A stretch of DNA of 64,000 bases, from positions 1 to 64,000 of the forward strand of contig NZ_JAGLEJ010000037.1 of NCBI RefSeq assembly GCF_023145115.1. Direction: 5' to 3'. The number at the start of each line of letters is the position of its first letter. Within the stretch, counting starts at the first letter, position 1. The stretch comes from Algiphilus sp. Its GTDB lineage: Bacteria; Pseudomonadota; Gammaproteobacteria; Nevskiales; Nevskiaceae. The position numbers were made by a program, and so were the translations under genes. Below the pieces are notes generated by a model, which saw only the letters and a program-made list of their open reading frames with translations, was not told where the DNA came from and searched no databases. Positions 36,856 through 44,769 of this stretch are shown here, piece after piece.

Positions 36856-36900
36856 GTGGGGACGACCCCACCGCTCCATCGCGCAACGGGGACGGCCCCG
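36856..36900 (+). promoter_or_regulatory. Guanidine-II (mini-ykkC) riboswitch
   Basis: Two hairpins with ACGR loops lie one behind the other: GTGGGG-ACGA-CCCCAC at 36856-36871 and CGGGG-ACGG-CCCCG at 36887-36900, 15 bases apart. This is the exact plan of the guanidine-II riboswitch, whose two loops kiss on binding guanidinium and free the ribosome site. It stands 22 bp before a Gdx/SugE-type exporter gene, the usual target of this RNA. Confidence 0.85.
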
Positions 36901-36921
36901 GCATGGATGGCAGGAATTCCG

Positions 36922-37242
36922 ATGGCCTGGGTCATTCTCTTGGTTGCCGGTCTGTTCGAGGTCGCATGGGCGATCGGGCTGAAGTACACCGATGGTTTCA
37001 CGCGGCCCTGGGCGACGGCCGGAACGGTTCTGGCGATGGTGGTCAGCTTCTGGCTGCTGGGCATCGCCATGAAGACGCTGCCGGTCGGTACCGCGTACGC
37101 GATCTGGGTGGGGGTCGGTGCCGTCGGCACGGTGATCCTCGGCATCGTGCTGCTGGGTGAGCCGGCCAACGCCGCGCGCCTGATCAGCGTGGCCCTGATC
37201 GTGGCGGGCCTGGTCGGACTCAAGCTGGCCACGCCGGCCTGA
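36922..37242 (+). CDS. gdx: SMR-family guanidinium exporter (Gdx/SugE type)
   Basis: A 106-residue four-helix small multidrug resistance protein acting as a dual-topology dimer in the inner membrane. The essential Glu13 is in [17 protein letters not shown], a sequence typical of the SugE/Gdx branch rather than EmrE, and [14 protein letters not shown] in TM3 is the branch signature. Gdx exchanges guanidinium for protons. The guanidine-II riboswitch immediately upstream independently supports the substrate. The ATG at 36922 is preceded by AGGA. Confidence 0.9.
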   Translation: MAWVILLVAGLFEVAWAIGLKYTDGFTRPWATAGTVLAMVVSFWLLGIAMKTLPVGTAYAIWVGVGAVGTVILGIVLLGEPANAARLISVALIVAGLVGLKLATPA

Positions 37243-37252
37243 GCGTTCGCCG

Positions 37253-37846
37253 ATGCGCGAGCCGGACGTGATCCGCGAGCCGATCGATGGCCGTCGCGCC
37301 GAGGTGCTGCGTTTCCGCGACGCCGGCGTCGAGCTGACCTGGGACGATTGCCTGCGCGGCTGGCGCGATGATCCGGCGTTCCGCGACCGCTTCGGCGCGG
37401 CGCTGGCCGGCAGTGCCTTCGCGGCCCTGCGCTGGGAGTGCCCGCCGCTGACGCTTGGCGCGCTCCCGCAGCCCTTCGAGTGCGTGCTCATCGAAGCGCC
37501 CGAGCTGCAGCGGCCGGCCGATAGCGGCGATTTCGCCGAGCACCTGACGGCGGCATCGCCGGTGGTGCGTTTCGCGAATCTGGGCGGGGACGCCGAACTG
37601 GTGGTGCCGCGGCCGGTCGCCGGGTCCGCCGCCTACCCGCATCTGGCCGCCTTCCTGCGGCACGCGCCCGCGGCCCAGCGCGGTGCGTTGTGGCGGACGG
37701 TCGCGGATGCGGTGGACGCGATGATCGGTACGACGCCGCTCTGGCTGAACACGGCCGGCGACGGTGTGCCGTGGCTGCATGTCCGGCTCGACCGGCAGCC
37801 GAAGTACTACCGGCACGCACCGTATTGCGCGTTGCGCGAAGCATGA
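37253..37846 (+). CDS. Conserved protein, DUF6940-like
   Basis: A 197-residue soluble protein. It has a FECVLIEAPELQ strand, a central HLAAFLRHAPAAQRGALW helix and a C-terminal tail WLHVRLDRQPKYYRHAPY that recalls the DUF6940 family, whose function is unknown. It starts 10 bp after the guanidinium exporter and could be in its transcript. Family assignment is from memory of the pattern and is moderate. Confidence 0.6.
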   Translation: MREPDVIREPIDGRRAEVLRFRDAGVELTWDDCLRGWRDDPAFRDRFGAALAGSAFAALRWECPPLTLGALPQPFECVLIEAPELQRPADSGDFAEHLTAASPVVRFANLGGDAELVVPRPVAGSAAYPHLAAFLRHAPAAQRGALWRTVADAVDAMIGTTPLWLNTAGDGVPWLHVRLDRQPKYYRHAPYCALREA

Positions 37847-37891
37847 CCGTGCCGGCGCTACGCTGGCGGGGTCTGCATCGGGAGAGAAACC

Positions 37892-38236
37892 GTGGCCATG
37901 GAATCGCTGTTCCCTTTCGTCGTCGTTGCCGTCTTCGCGGTCGTGGCGGTCTTTCTGCTGGTCAGGATGTTCCGTCACGGCGGCTTCCGCGGCATGCTCT
38001 TCGGGGCCGGCGTGCGCCGGACGGTGGGTGAGGTCGAGGGCGCGTCGTCCGGTCTGATGCGCACGCGCGTGAAGGTGCACGTGCTGGACGGCGCGCCGGA
38101 GCGCGCGGTCGGCGTCGAACTGGTCGTGAAGACCTTCGCCAGCTATCAGATGATGCCGGTGGCGCTGTCCGCGAGCGAGGCGCGCAGGCTGAGCGCGCAT
38201 CTCGACGCCGCCGCGCGCGGGCAGGAGCGCGCCTGA
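37892..38236 (+). CDS. Single-pass membrane protein, unknown function
   Basis: A 114-residue protein with one N-terminal transmembrane helix (FPFVVVAVFAVVAVFLLVRM) and a small cytosolic domain (RTRVKVHVLDGAPERAVGVE, ALSASEARRLSAHLDAA). GGGAGAG six bases upstream favours the GTG at 37892. Its stop overlaps the start of the next gene (TGATG), so it is coupled to the methyltransferase. Confidence 0.65.
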   Translation: MAMESLFPFVVVAVFAVVAVFLLVRMFRHGGFRGMLFGAGVRRTVGEVEGASSGLMRTRVKVHVLDGAPERAVGVELVVKTFASYQMMPVALSASEARRLSAHLDAAARGQERA

Positions 38237-38886
38237 TGCCGGACCCGCAGTGGCTGGCCGGGCAGCTGCGGCGCCCGAGCGGTGACGATGCCGCCGAGGT
38301 CGGACGCAACATGAACGCGTCCAACGGGCCGCTCAACCTGCGCTGCATCGCGCAGCTCGCGTGCACGGCCGGTGACCGGGTGCTGGAGATCGGACCCGGC
38401 AACGGCGGTTTCGTGCGGCCGCTTCTGGAAGCGGCGCCGGCGCTCGACTACACCGGTGTGGACTGGTCCGATGCCATGGTGGCCGAGGCGCGGGCCGACA
38501 ATACCGACCTCGTCGCGGCCGGTCGGGTGCGCTTCCTGCAGGGCAGCTCCGCGGCGCTGCCCTTCGCGGACGCCGCCTTCGACCGCGTGCTCGCCGTGCA
38601 CACGCTGTACTTCTGGGAACCGCCGGAAAGCCACCTGGCCGAAATCGCGCGCGTGCTGCGTCCCGGCGGCAGCCTGTGCATCGCCTTCGGTGACGCCGGG
38701 TTCATGCGCGACCTGCCCTTCACCGCGCACGGCTTCCGGCTCTACACGCTGGAGCGTGCGCGCGAGACGATCGAGGCAGCGGACCTGCGCGTGCTCGACG
38801 CGGTTGCACATCGCGAGAGCGGTCAGAGCAATGCCGGCGCGACCGTCGACAAGCACGTGCACATCGTGTGCTGCGACCGGCCCTGA
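38236..38886 (+). CDS. Class I SAM-dependent methyltransferase
   Basis: A 216-residue methyltransferase: motif I VLEIGPGNGG near residue 52, motif II TGVDWSDAM, the post-II region FLQGSSAALPFADAAFD, and ARVLRPGGSLCIAF. It is the UbiE/Methyltransf_11 type acting on small molecules. It is translationally coupled to the membrane protein before it. Substrate unknown. Confidence 0.85.
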   Translation: MPDPQWLAGQLRRPSGDDAAEVGRNMNASNGPLNLRCIAQLACTAGDRVLEIGPGNGGFVRPLLEAAPALDYTGVDWSDAMVAEARADNTDLVAAGRVRFLQGSSAALPFADAAFDRVLAVHTLYFWEPPESHLAEIARVLRPGGSLCIAFGDAGFMRDLPFTAHGFRLYTLERARETIEAADLRVLDAVAHRESGQSNAGATVDKHVHIVCCDRP

Positions 38887-38899
38887 GCCGGCCGTGCGC

Positions 38900-39280
38900 T
38901 CAGCGGGTGGCGTCGATCCGGGTGAGCAGTTCCTCGGGCGTGCGCAGATCGGTGAAGAGCGTGCCGTGGTGTGCCTGCGCCCATTGCGCGAAGGCGGCCG
39001 GCTCCGTTTCGCCGAGCAGCACGGCCAGCGCCTCGATGTGCTCGCCCTCGCCTGTGGCGGCCTCGCGCTCGAGCCAGTCGAGCTCGCTGCGCACGTAGTG
39101 GCGGGCGCGCAGCGCGGCGCGTTCGTCCTCGCTGCCGCCGGACGAGGCCGACGTTGCTGCGTCGCCGGTGGTGGAGGCCAGATCGGTGGGCGCGGTGGTG
39201 GCCTTCTCGCTGGTGATCCCGCACGCGGACAGCGTTGCGGCCAGCGCCGCGGCCAGCGGCATCGACAGGTTTCGCATCAT
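38900..39280 (-). CDS. DUF3015-like lipoprotein
   Basis: A 126-residue lipoprotein: signal MMRNLSMPLAAALAATLSAC with lipobox. A Ser/Thr/Ala-rich linker leads to a small domain (VRSELDWLEREAATGEGEHI, then EALAVLLGE and LFTDL) that resembles DUF3015 envelope proteins. It is convergent with the methyltransferase gene. Function unknown. Confidence 0.65.
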   Translation of the reverse strand: MMRNLSMPLAAALAATLSACGITSEKATTAPTDLASTTGDAATSASSGGSEDERAALRARHYVRSELDWLEREAATGEGEHIEALAVLLGETEPAAFAQWAQAHHGTLFTDLRTPEELLTRIDATR

Positions 39281-39446
39281 GGCTCGAACTCGTCGTGTTG
39301 GGAGGGGGCTTCGGGAGTGTACGCGCGCCGGCGTGACACGGACATGCCTGCCACGTGCGCGTCATGCTGACCGGGGAGTATTCACCGCGCGTTCGGGCTG
39401 TCACAGTAGGGTCTGCAACGCTGAACTCTCGACAAAGGGGATCAAC

Positions 39447-39965
39447 ATGGCGAGTTTCACCGACCGCATGCTCGGTGCGGCCAAGCTGGACGTGGCGACC
39501 TACGAGGAGGTCGAGGCCGATCGCGATGCCACCATGCAGGCGCTCGGCGTCGTGGTGCTGGTCGCGCTGGCCACCGGCATCGGCACCATCGGCTACGGCG
39601 GCATTTCGGGCGTGGTCGTCGGCATCCTGGCGGCCGTCATCGGCTGGGCGATCTGGGCCGGACTCATCTGGCTGATCGGCACCAAGCTGCTGCCCGAATC
39701 CACCACCGAGGCGGACTGGGGACAGGTCGCCCGCACCACCGGGTTCGCGCAGAGTCCGGGCGTGCTGCGCGTGCTCGGGTTCATTCCCGTGCTCGGACCG
39801 CTCATCGTGCTCGCCACCAGCATCTGGCAGCTGGTGGCCGTGGTCGTCGCCGTGCGTCAGGCGCTGGACTATTCGCAGACCTGGCGCGCCATCGTGGTGG
39901 TGGTGATCGGCTGGCTGATCAACCTGGCGGTGTACGCGCTGCTCGGCGTCGGCTCGGTGGGCTGA
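39447..39965 (+). CDS. YIP1-family membrane protein
   Basis: A 172-residue inner-membrane protein with four or five helices (ALGVVVLVALATGIGTIGYG, VVVGILAAVIGWAIWAGLIW, the GFIPVLGPLIVLATSIWQLV turn, and the C-terminal VVVVIGWLINLAVYALLGVG). It has the YIP1-like pattern seen in bacterial proteins of unknown function. AAAGGGG precedes the ATG at 39447. Confidence 0.75.
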   Translation: MASFTDRMLGAAKLDVATYEEVEADRDATMQALGVVVLVALATGIGTIGYGGISGVVVGILAAVIGWAIWAGLIWLIGTKLLPESTTEADWGQVARTTGFAQSPGVLRVLGFIPVLGPLIVLATSIWQLVAVVVAVRQALDYSQTWRAIVVVVIGWLINLAVYALLGVGSVG

Positions 39966-40056
39966 TAGACCCTCGTTTCGTTCGCCCCCGGCGGTCCGGG
40001 ATGCAGCGGCGTGCAGTAAGCTGGCGCCGGGCATCGGATCGCACGGGGGCGGCAAC

Positions 40057-40851
40057 GTGACACTGGAACTGATCTCGCGGGAACCGCAGCAGTTGCGCTA
40101 CCCGCGCCCGGTGCTGTTCGTGCACGGCGCGTGGCACGGCGCCTGGTGCTGGGATCGCGGCTTTCTCGACCGCTTCGCGCGCAACGGCTTCTCGGCGCAC
40201 GCCGTCAGCCTGCGCGGGCACGGTGCCAGCGCAGGGCGCAGCCGGCTGCGCTGGAACACCCTGAGCGACTATGCCGACGATGTCGCCGAGGCCGCGTCGC
40301 ACCTGTCGGCGCCCCCGGTGCTGGTCGGGCATTCGATGGGCGGCGCCACGGTGCAGAAGCTGCTCGAACGCGCGGCCGCGCCGGCCGCCGTGCTGATGGC
40401 GTCGATGCCGCCGTCCGGCGTGTGGCGCGTGGCGCTGGACATCCTGCGTCACCGGCCCGTGGCCTTCGCGCGCATGAACCTGCGCATGAGCCTGATGCCG
40501 GTGGTCGAGACGCCCGCGCTGGTGCGCCGGGCCTTCTTCTCCGACGCAATGCCCGACGCGCAGGTGGCGGACTACGCTGCCTGCATGCAGGACGAGTCCT
40601 ATCGCGCCTTCCTCGGCATGCTGGCGCTGGAGCTGCCGCGACCGAAGCGCGTGTCGACGCCGATGCTGGTGATCGGCGCCGGGCAGGACACCATCTTCCT
40701 GCCGGCCCAGGTTGCCGAGACCGCGCGCGCCTACGGCACCGAGCCGGTGATGTTCCCCGACATGGCGCACGACATGATGCTGGAGCCCGGCTGGGAAGCC
40801 GTTGCCGACCGCATCATGGCGTGGCTCGAGGCGCGCGAAGCGGCGGCCTGA
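40057..40851 (+). CDS. Alpha/beta hydrolase, lysophospholipase family
   Basis: A 264-residue soluble hydrolase: oxyanion strand VLFVHGAWHGAWCWD, SLRGHGAS, nucleophile GHSMGG near residue 93, acid in GAGQDTIF and His in MAHDMML. The cap region is rich in Met and Arg (MNLRMSLMPVVET). The start is GTG at 40057. It is convergent, by 10 bp, with the GST gene. Substrate unknown. Confidence 0.83.
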   Translation: MTLELISREPQQLRYPRPVLFVHGAWHGAWCWDRGFLDRFARNGFSAHAVSLRGHGASAGRSRLRWNTLSDYADDVAEAASHLSAPPVLVGHSMGGATVQKLLERAAAPAAVLMASMPPSGVWRVALDILRHRPVAFARMNLRMSLMPVVETPALVRRAFFSDAMPDAQVADYAACMQDESYRAFLGMLALELPRPKRVSTPMLVIGAGQDTIFLPAQVAETARAYGTEPVMFPDMAHDMMLEPGWEAVADRIMAWLEAREAAA

Positions 40852-40861
40852 CGCCGCGGAG

Positions 40862-41548
40862 CTAGTCGGCCCCGGCGCCGGTCTGCAGCATGGACTGCGC
40901 CATCTTCCGCACTTCCTCGCCGCCGTCGTCGAGCTTGATCGGTTCCGGGATGGCGATGCCGCGCTGCACGGCCGGGCGCTCGCGGATGGCCGCGACCCAG
41001 CGCTGGAGGTGCGGCAGGTCGTCGATGTCGACGCCGGCCCAGAAGTGCAGCGATACCCAGCTCCAGTTGGCGATGTCGGCGATCGAATAATCGCCGCAGA
41101 GATACTCGCTGTCGGCCAGGCGCGTGTCGAGCACGCGGTAGAGCCGCTTGGTTTCCGACTGATAGCGGTCGATGGCGTACGGGATCTTCTCCGGCGCATA
41201 GCGATGGAAGACGTTGGCCTGACCCTGCATCGGGCCGATTCCCCCCATCTGGAACATCAGCCACTGGATGACCCGCGAGCGGCCCTTCGGGTCGCTGGGC
41301 ATGAGCGCACCGTGCTTCTCCGCGAGGTAGATCATGATCGCGCCCGACTCGAACACCGCGAAGTCGTCGGCGTCGCGGTCCACGATGGTGGGGATGCGTC
41401 CGTTGGGATTGATGCGCAGATACTCGGGCTGCTTCTGTGCGCCTTCGGCCAGCGCGATCGGGTGCACGGTATAGGGAACGCCCAGCTCCTCGAGCGTGAT
41501 GGAGGCTTTCCAGCCGTTGGGTGTGGCGGCGGTGTAGAGATCGATCAT
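40862..41548 (-). CDS. Glutathione S-transferase, YfcG/YghU-like
   Basis: A 228-residue GST with a thioredoxin-fold N-domain ([20 protein letters not shown], the Nu-class YfcG-type start; [26 protein letters not shown]) and an all-helical C-domain. Nu-class members have disulfide-bond reductase and peroxidase activity with glutathione. The start overlaps the stop of the redoxin gene upstream by 4 bp, so the two are coupled and probably share a redox role. Confidence 0.88.
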   Translation of the reverse strand: MIDLYTAATPNGWKASITLEELGVPYTVHPIALAEGAQKQPEYLRINPNGRIPTIVDRDADDFAVFESGAIMIYLAEKHGALMPSDPKGRSRVIQWLMFQMGGIGPMQGQANVFHRYAPEKIPYAIDRYQSETKRLYRVLDTRLADSEYLCGDYSIADIANWSWVSLHFWAGVDIDDLPHLQRWVAAIRERPAVQRGIAIPEPIKLDDGGEEVRKMAQSMLQTGAGAD

Positions 41549-42408
41549 GCGGCGCTCCGTGTCGGGGAAGGGGTGCCGACGCCGTGGCGGTCGAGCACGG
41601 CAAGGAACTGCGCCGGCTCCGGCCGGACGCGGTAGTTGTCGGTGAGATCGGCGTGCAGGATGCGGCCGCCGGCATCGGTGAGCAGTACCGTGGGCCGGGG
41701 CACATCCTCGTCGTAGCCCAGCGCCTGCATGCCCGCGGGCAGACCGGCGCGTTCGAGAATGCCGAGCCGTTCCGCGGCGGCGTTGCCGGGGTCACCGAGG
41801 AAGCGCATGGGCACGTCGAAGCGCGCTGCCAGCGCCCGCGTGTTGTCCTCGGGCTGCGGGCTCACCAGCAGCACCTCGACACCGCGCTCGGCGAGCGCGC
41901 GGTACTGCCCCGCGATCTCGCGGATCTGCGCCATGCACAGCGGGCACCAGTTGCCGCGATAGAAGATCCATAGCGCCGGCCGGCTCGTGAGCGTCGCGCT
42001 GCCGACCTCGGCGCCGTCCTCGCGCAGCGTGAAGGCCGGCAGTGCGGTACCGGGGCGCAGCGTCGCCGTCTCCGGCCGGGCGAAGCGCGAATACCAGAAC
42101 AGGTAGAGCGGCGTGCCGATCAGTCCGACGCCGACGGCGACCGCCGCCGCCCAGCCGCCGCCCGCTGCGATGCTCCAGGCGCTGCCGGCCAGCGCGGCCA
42201 GGAGCAGGAGCGGCACATGGCGCGAGGTGCGCGGCGTCGGGCGCACGAAGATCCGCGTGAAGAACAGGGCCGGGGCGCCGCAGACCAGCAGCGCGCCGAG
42301 CCACGGCGAGCTCGCGCCCTGCCGGGCGACGGCGTAGATCGCGACGGCGGTGCCCGCCATGGCGGCGATCAGGTAGAGGGTGATGAACAGGGATTTGGCA
42401 CGGGTCAC
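41545..42408 (-). CDS. Membrane-anchored redoxin (AhpC/TSA-type)
   Basis: A 287-residue protein. The first 110 residues hold about four transmembrane helices ([20 protein letters not shown] and so on). The C-terminal half is a thioredoxin-like peroxiredoxin domain with the CxxC motif NWCPLCMAQ near residue 152 and the usual [10 protein letters not shown] / [11 protein letters not shown] strands. Placement of a redoxin on a multi-helix membrane domain suggests redox control near the membrane. It is first in a two-gene operon with the GST and follows the TetR gene. Confidence 0.78.
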   Translation of the reverse strand: MTRAKSLFITLYLIAAMAGTAVAIYAVARQGASSPWLGALLVCGAPALFFTRIFVRPTPRTSRHVPLLLLAALAGSAWSIAAGGGWAAAVAVGVGLIGTPLYLFWYSRFARPETATLRPGTALPAFTLREDGAEVGSATLTSRPALWIFYRGNWCPLCMAQIREIAGQYRALAERGVEVLLVSPQPEDNTRALAARFDVPMRFLGDPGNAAAERLGILERAGLPAGMQALGYDEDVPRPTVLLTDAGGRILHADLTDNYRVRPEPAQFLAVLDRHGVGTPSPTRSAA

Positions 42409-42427
42409 GGCGGGCTCCTGTGGTGCC

Positions 42428-43012
42428 TCAGTCGAGGCTGTGCAGCGCGACGCCGACGATGTCGTCGAGGCGGTCGCGATCGGGTGCGGACTTCGCCGCC
42501 AGGCTCAGCCCCGCGACGTTGTTGAGCAGGAAGCGCGCGAGCGTGCGCGGCGGATCGCGGCGCTGGATGTCACCGGCGGCCTGGCCGCGCGCAATGGCGT
42601 CGTGGAAGGCCTGCTCGATGCGACCGGTAATGGCGGTCGCGGCGCGGCGGACTTCGGCGTCGTGCGGACCGATCTCGGCGATGCAGTTGTTCGCGAAGCA
42701 GCCGTAGCGGCCGTCCGCCGACGCGGCCCATGTCACGTAATCGCGCAGCGCCGACTCGATGTCGGCGCGACCGGCCTCGGGCCGCATCACCGGCGAGATC
42801 GGGCTCTCGCTGCAGATGAAGCGCTCGTATCGCGCCAGCGCTTCGAGCAGCAGCGCGCGCTTGCTGTGGAAGGTGTCGTAGAGGCTGCTCTTGCTGAGGC
42901 CGGTGGCAGCGAGCAGCGATGCGAGCGAGCTGCCGTGGTAGCCGGCGGCCCAGAACTGGTGCATGGCGCCGTCCAGCGCCAGTGCTTCATCGAATGCGCG
43001 CGTGCGTGCCAC
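42428..43012 (-). CDS. TetR-family regulator of the redoxin-GST operon
   Basis: A 194-residue TetR regulator. The GTG at 43012 (MARTRAFDEALALDGAMHQF) is preferred over a TTG at 43024 because it has a GGAGAGG ribosome site and matches the family N-terminus. Helix-turn-helix SSLASLLAATGLSKSSLYDTF; a Cys in RYGCFANNC may act as a redox or electrophile sensor as in NemR-like proteins. An inverted repeat lies 9 bp upstream. The redoxin and GST genes follow on the same strand after 19 bp, so it likely controls its own operon. Confidence 0.85.
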   Translation of the reverse strand: MARTRAFDEALALDGAMHQFWAAGYHGSSLASLLAATGLSKSSLYDTFHSKRALLLEALARYERFICSESPISPVMRPEAGRADIESALRDYVTWAASADGRYGCFANNCIAEIGPHDAEVRRAATAITGRIEQAFHDAIARGQAAGDIQRRDPPRTLARFLLNNVAGLSLAAKSAPDRDRLDDIVGVALHSLD

Positions 43013-43020
43013 ACCCCTCT

Positions 43021-43049
43021 CCAATATGGACCGATCAGTCCAGTATTGG
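43021..43049. promoter_or_regulatory. Inverted-repeat operator of the TetR/redoxin/GST operon
   Basis: Arms CCAATATGGAC and GTCCAGTATTGG (one inserted base) flank CGATCA. The core TGGACCGATCAGTCCA is a one-mismatch palindrome of the TGGACYGRTC type bound by several TetR proteins. It lies just before the regulator start. Confidence 0.6.
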
Positions 43050-43252
43050 CGCGGCGGGAGTGAATGTCAACGGCGTTCGGGGGCGTCCCGATGGCGGCAG
43101 GGCGACCTGCGCGGCGTCATTTGCCGGAACTTGAGGCCGTCCGTCGGCTGTCAGGCGCCGCGTGACTCCCCGACCTGACATGCGATTCGGCTGCGGGCCA
43201 ACCATGACCATCCGCTCATCGCATCGTGATCGTCATGCGCCAAGCCCGTCCG

Positions 43253-43756
43253 ATGTCCGACCGCTCCATCCGCCGCGCCACGGCGCGGACCGGTGCGTGC
43301 GTGCCGGTGTCGGTCCAGCGCGGGGTGGGCCTGATCGAGATCATGGTGGCCCTGGTCATCCTCTCGATCGGACTGCTCGGCATCGCCAACCTGCACATGG
43401 CGGGGCTGCGCATGACCCAGGAGGCGTACTTCCAGAGCCAGGCGACCATCCTGGCGCAGGACATCATCGACCGCATGCGCGCCAACCCGGATGCTGCCGA
43501 GGACGGTGACTATCTGCGTGCGGACTTCGCCGATGCGGAAGAGCGCGCCGCCTGCGCGCCGGTGGTCATGCAGGGCGATCTCGCGCAGCAGGATGTCGCG
43601 CTCTGGCTGCAGGCGCTGGCCTGCGGTCTTCCGGGCGGCGACGGCACCGTCGCGCAGCGCGCGGACGGCATCTACCGCGTGGTGGTGCGCTGGGACGCGC
43701 GCGATGGCGAGGGCCGCGACGGCCACGATCTCGTCGTCACCGAGGTGCAGCTGTGA
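43253..43756 (+). CDS. pilV: Type IV pilus minor pilin PilV
   Basis: A minor pilin of about 167 residues. The prepilin-peptidase site QRG^VGLIEIMVALVILSIGL has the conserved Glu5 and hydrophobic stalk, and the C-terminal part (IYRVVVRWDARDGEG) is of the PilV type. Three in-frame starts (GTG 43226, ATG 43235, ATG 43253) and an internal GTG closer to the cleavage site are possible; 43253 is a compromise. Its stop overlaps pilW by 4 bp. PilV, PilW and PilX prime pilus assembly and adhesion. Confidence 0.85.
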   Translation: MSDRSIRRATARTGACVPVSVQRGVGLIEIMVALVILSIGLLGIANLHMAGLRMTQEAYFQSQATILAQDIIDRMRANPDAAEDGDYLRADFADAEERAACAPVVMQGDLAQQDVALWLQALACGLPGGDGTVAQRADGIYRVVVRWDARDGEGRDGHDLVVTEVQL

Positions 43757-44769
43757 ACGGGGCCGCCTCCCGTCGGGCGCAGGCGGGCATGACGCTGGTC
43801 GAGCTGATGATCGCGATGGTGCTCGGCCTGGTGCTCGTCGGCGGTGCCATCCAGGTGCTGCTCAGCACGCAGGAGAGCTACCGCCTGCAGGAGAACATGG
43901 CGCGCCTGCAGGAGAACGCCCGCTTCGCGATGGAGATGGTGGCGCGCGATCTGCGCATGGCCGGCTACTCGCACTGCGGGACCATCGACAACATCAGTTT
44001 CCACAACAACGTCGCCGATCCGGACGGCGATCCCGATCCCGCCTTCGACTTCGGGAATGCCGCCACCATCCGCGACGTCGCGCCCCAGGGCGCGCTCGCC
44101 GGCAGCGACGCGCTGCGCCTGCGCCATGCTCAGGAACGCTCGCTGCGCGTGCAGACGGTCCCCGGCGGCGGCAGCGCCAACCTCAAGGTCGGCGGCAACG
44201 TCCTCCATCTGCAGCAGGGCGACGTGGTGACCGTCACCGACTGCAGCGAGGCCGACACTTTCCGCATCACCAATACGCCGGCCGAGACCGAGGACGAGAG
44301 CGATCAGGTCACGCTCGCGCACGCGGCGAACTTCAATGTCTCGCCGCATCTGCAGGGCAGCTACGCGGCCGGCGATCGCGTCGTGGTCATCCGCAATCTC
44401 ACCTGGTTCATTGCCGAGGACGATGACCTGCACGCCGACGGCACCCCGGTTCCGGTGCTGTATCGCGACGCCGGTGACGGCCCCGAGGCGGTCGTCGAGG
44501 ACGTGCGTGCCATGCGCATCCGCTACGGCACCGACGACGACGGCGACGGCAGCGCCGAGCGCTATCTGCGCGCCGCCGCGGTGACCGACTGGCGGCGGGT
44601 GGTCAGCGTGCGCGTCAGCCTGCTGCTGCAGACGGCCGAGAACGGCCTGTCACCGACGGCGCAGAGCGTGGTCTTCGACAACGCCGAGGTGACCTCGGAC
44701 GACCGGCGCGTGCTGCGCGCCTTCACCACCACCGTATCGCTGCGCAACCACAGCGGAGGTGCCCCGTGA
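43753..44769 (+). CDS. pilW: Type IV pilus minor pilin PilW
   Basis: A 338-residue minor pilin: prepilin site QAG^MTLVELMIAMVLGLVLVG with Glu5, then NARFAMEMVARDLRMAGY, the PilW hallmark. The C-terminal region has DDDGDGSAERYL and WRRVVSVRVSLLLQT, common in PilW. It is coupled to pilV before it and overlaps pilX by 4 bp after it. It acts in the envelope as part of the priming complex at the pilus tip. Confidence 0.9.
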   Translation: MNGAASRRAQAGMTLVELMIAMVLGLVLVGGAIQVLLSTQESYRLQENMARLQENARFAMEMVARDLRMAGYSHCGTIDNISFHNNVADPDGDPDPAFDFGNAATIRDVAPQGALAGSDALRLRHAQERSLRVQTVPGGGSANLKVGGNVLHLQQGDVVTVTDCSEADTFRITNTPAETEDESDQVTLAHAANFNVSPHLQGSYAAGDRVVVIRNLTWFIAEDDDLHADGTPVPVLYRDAGDGPEAVVEDVRAMRIRYGTDDDGDGSAERYLRAAAVTDWRRVVSVRVSLLLQTAENGLSPTAQSVVFDNAEVTSDDRRVLRAFTTTVSLRNHSGGAP

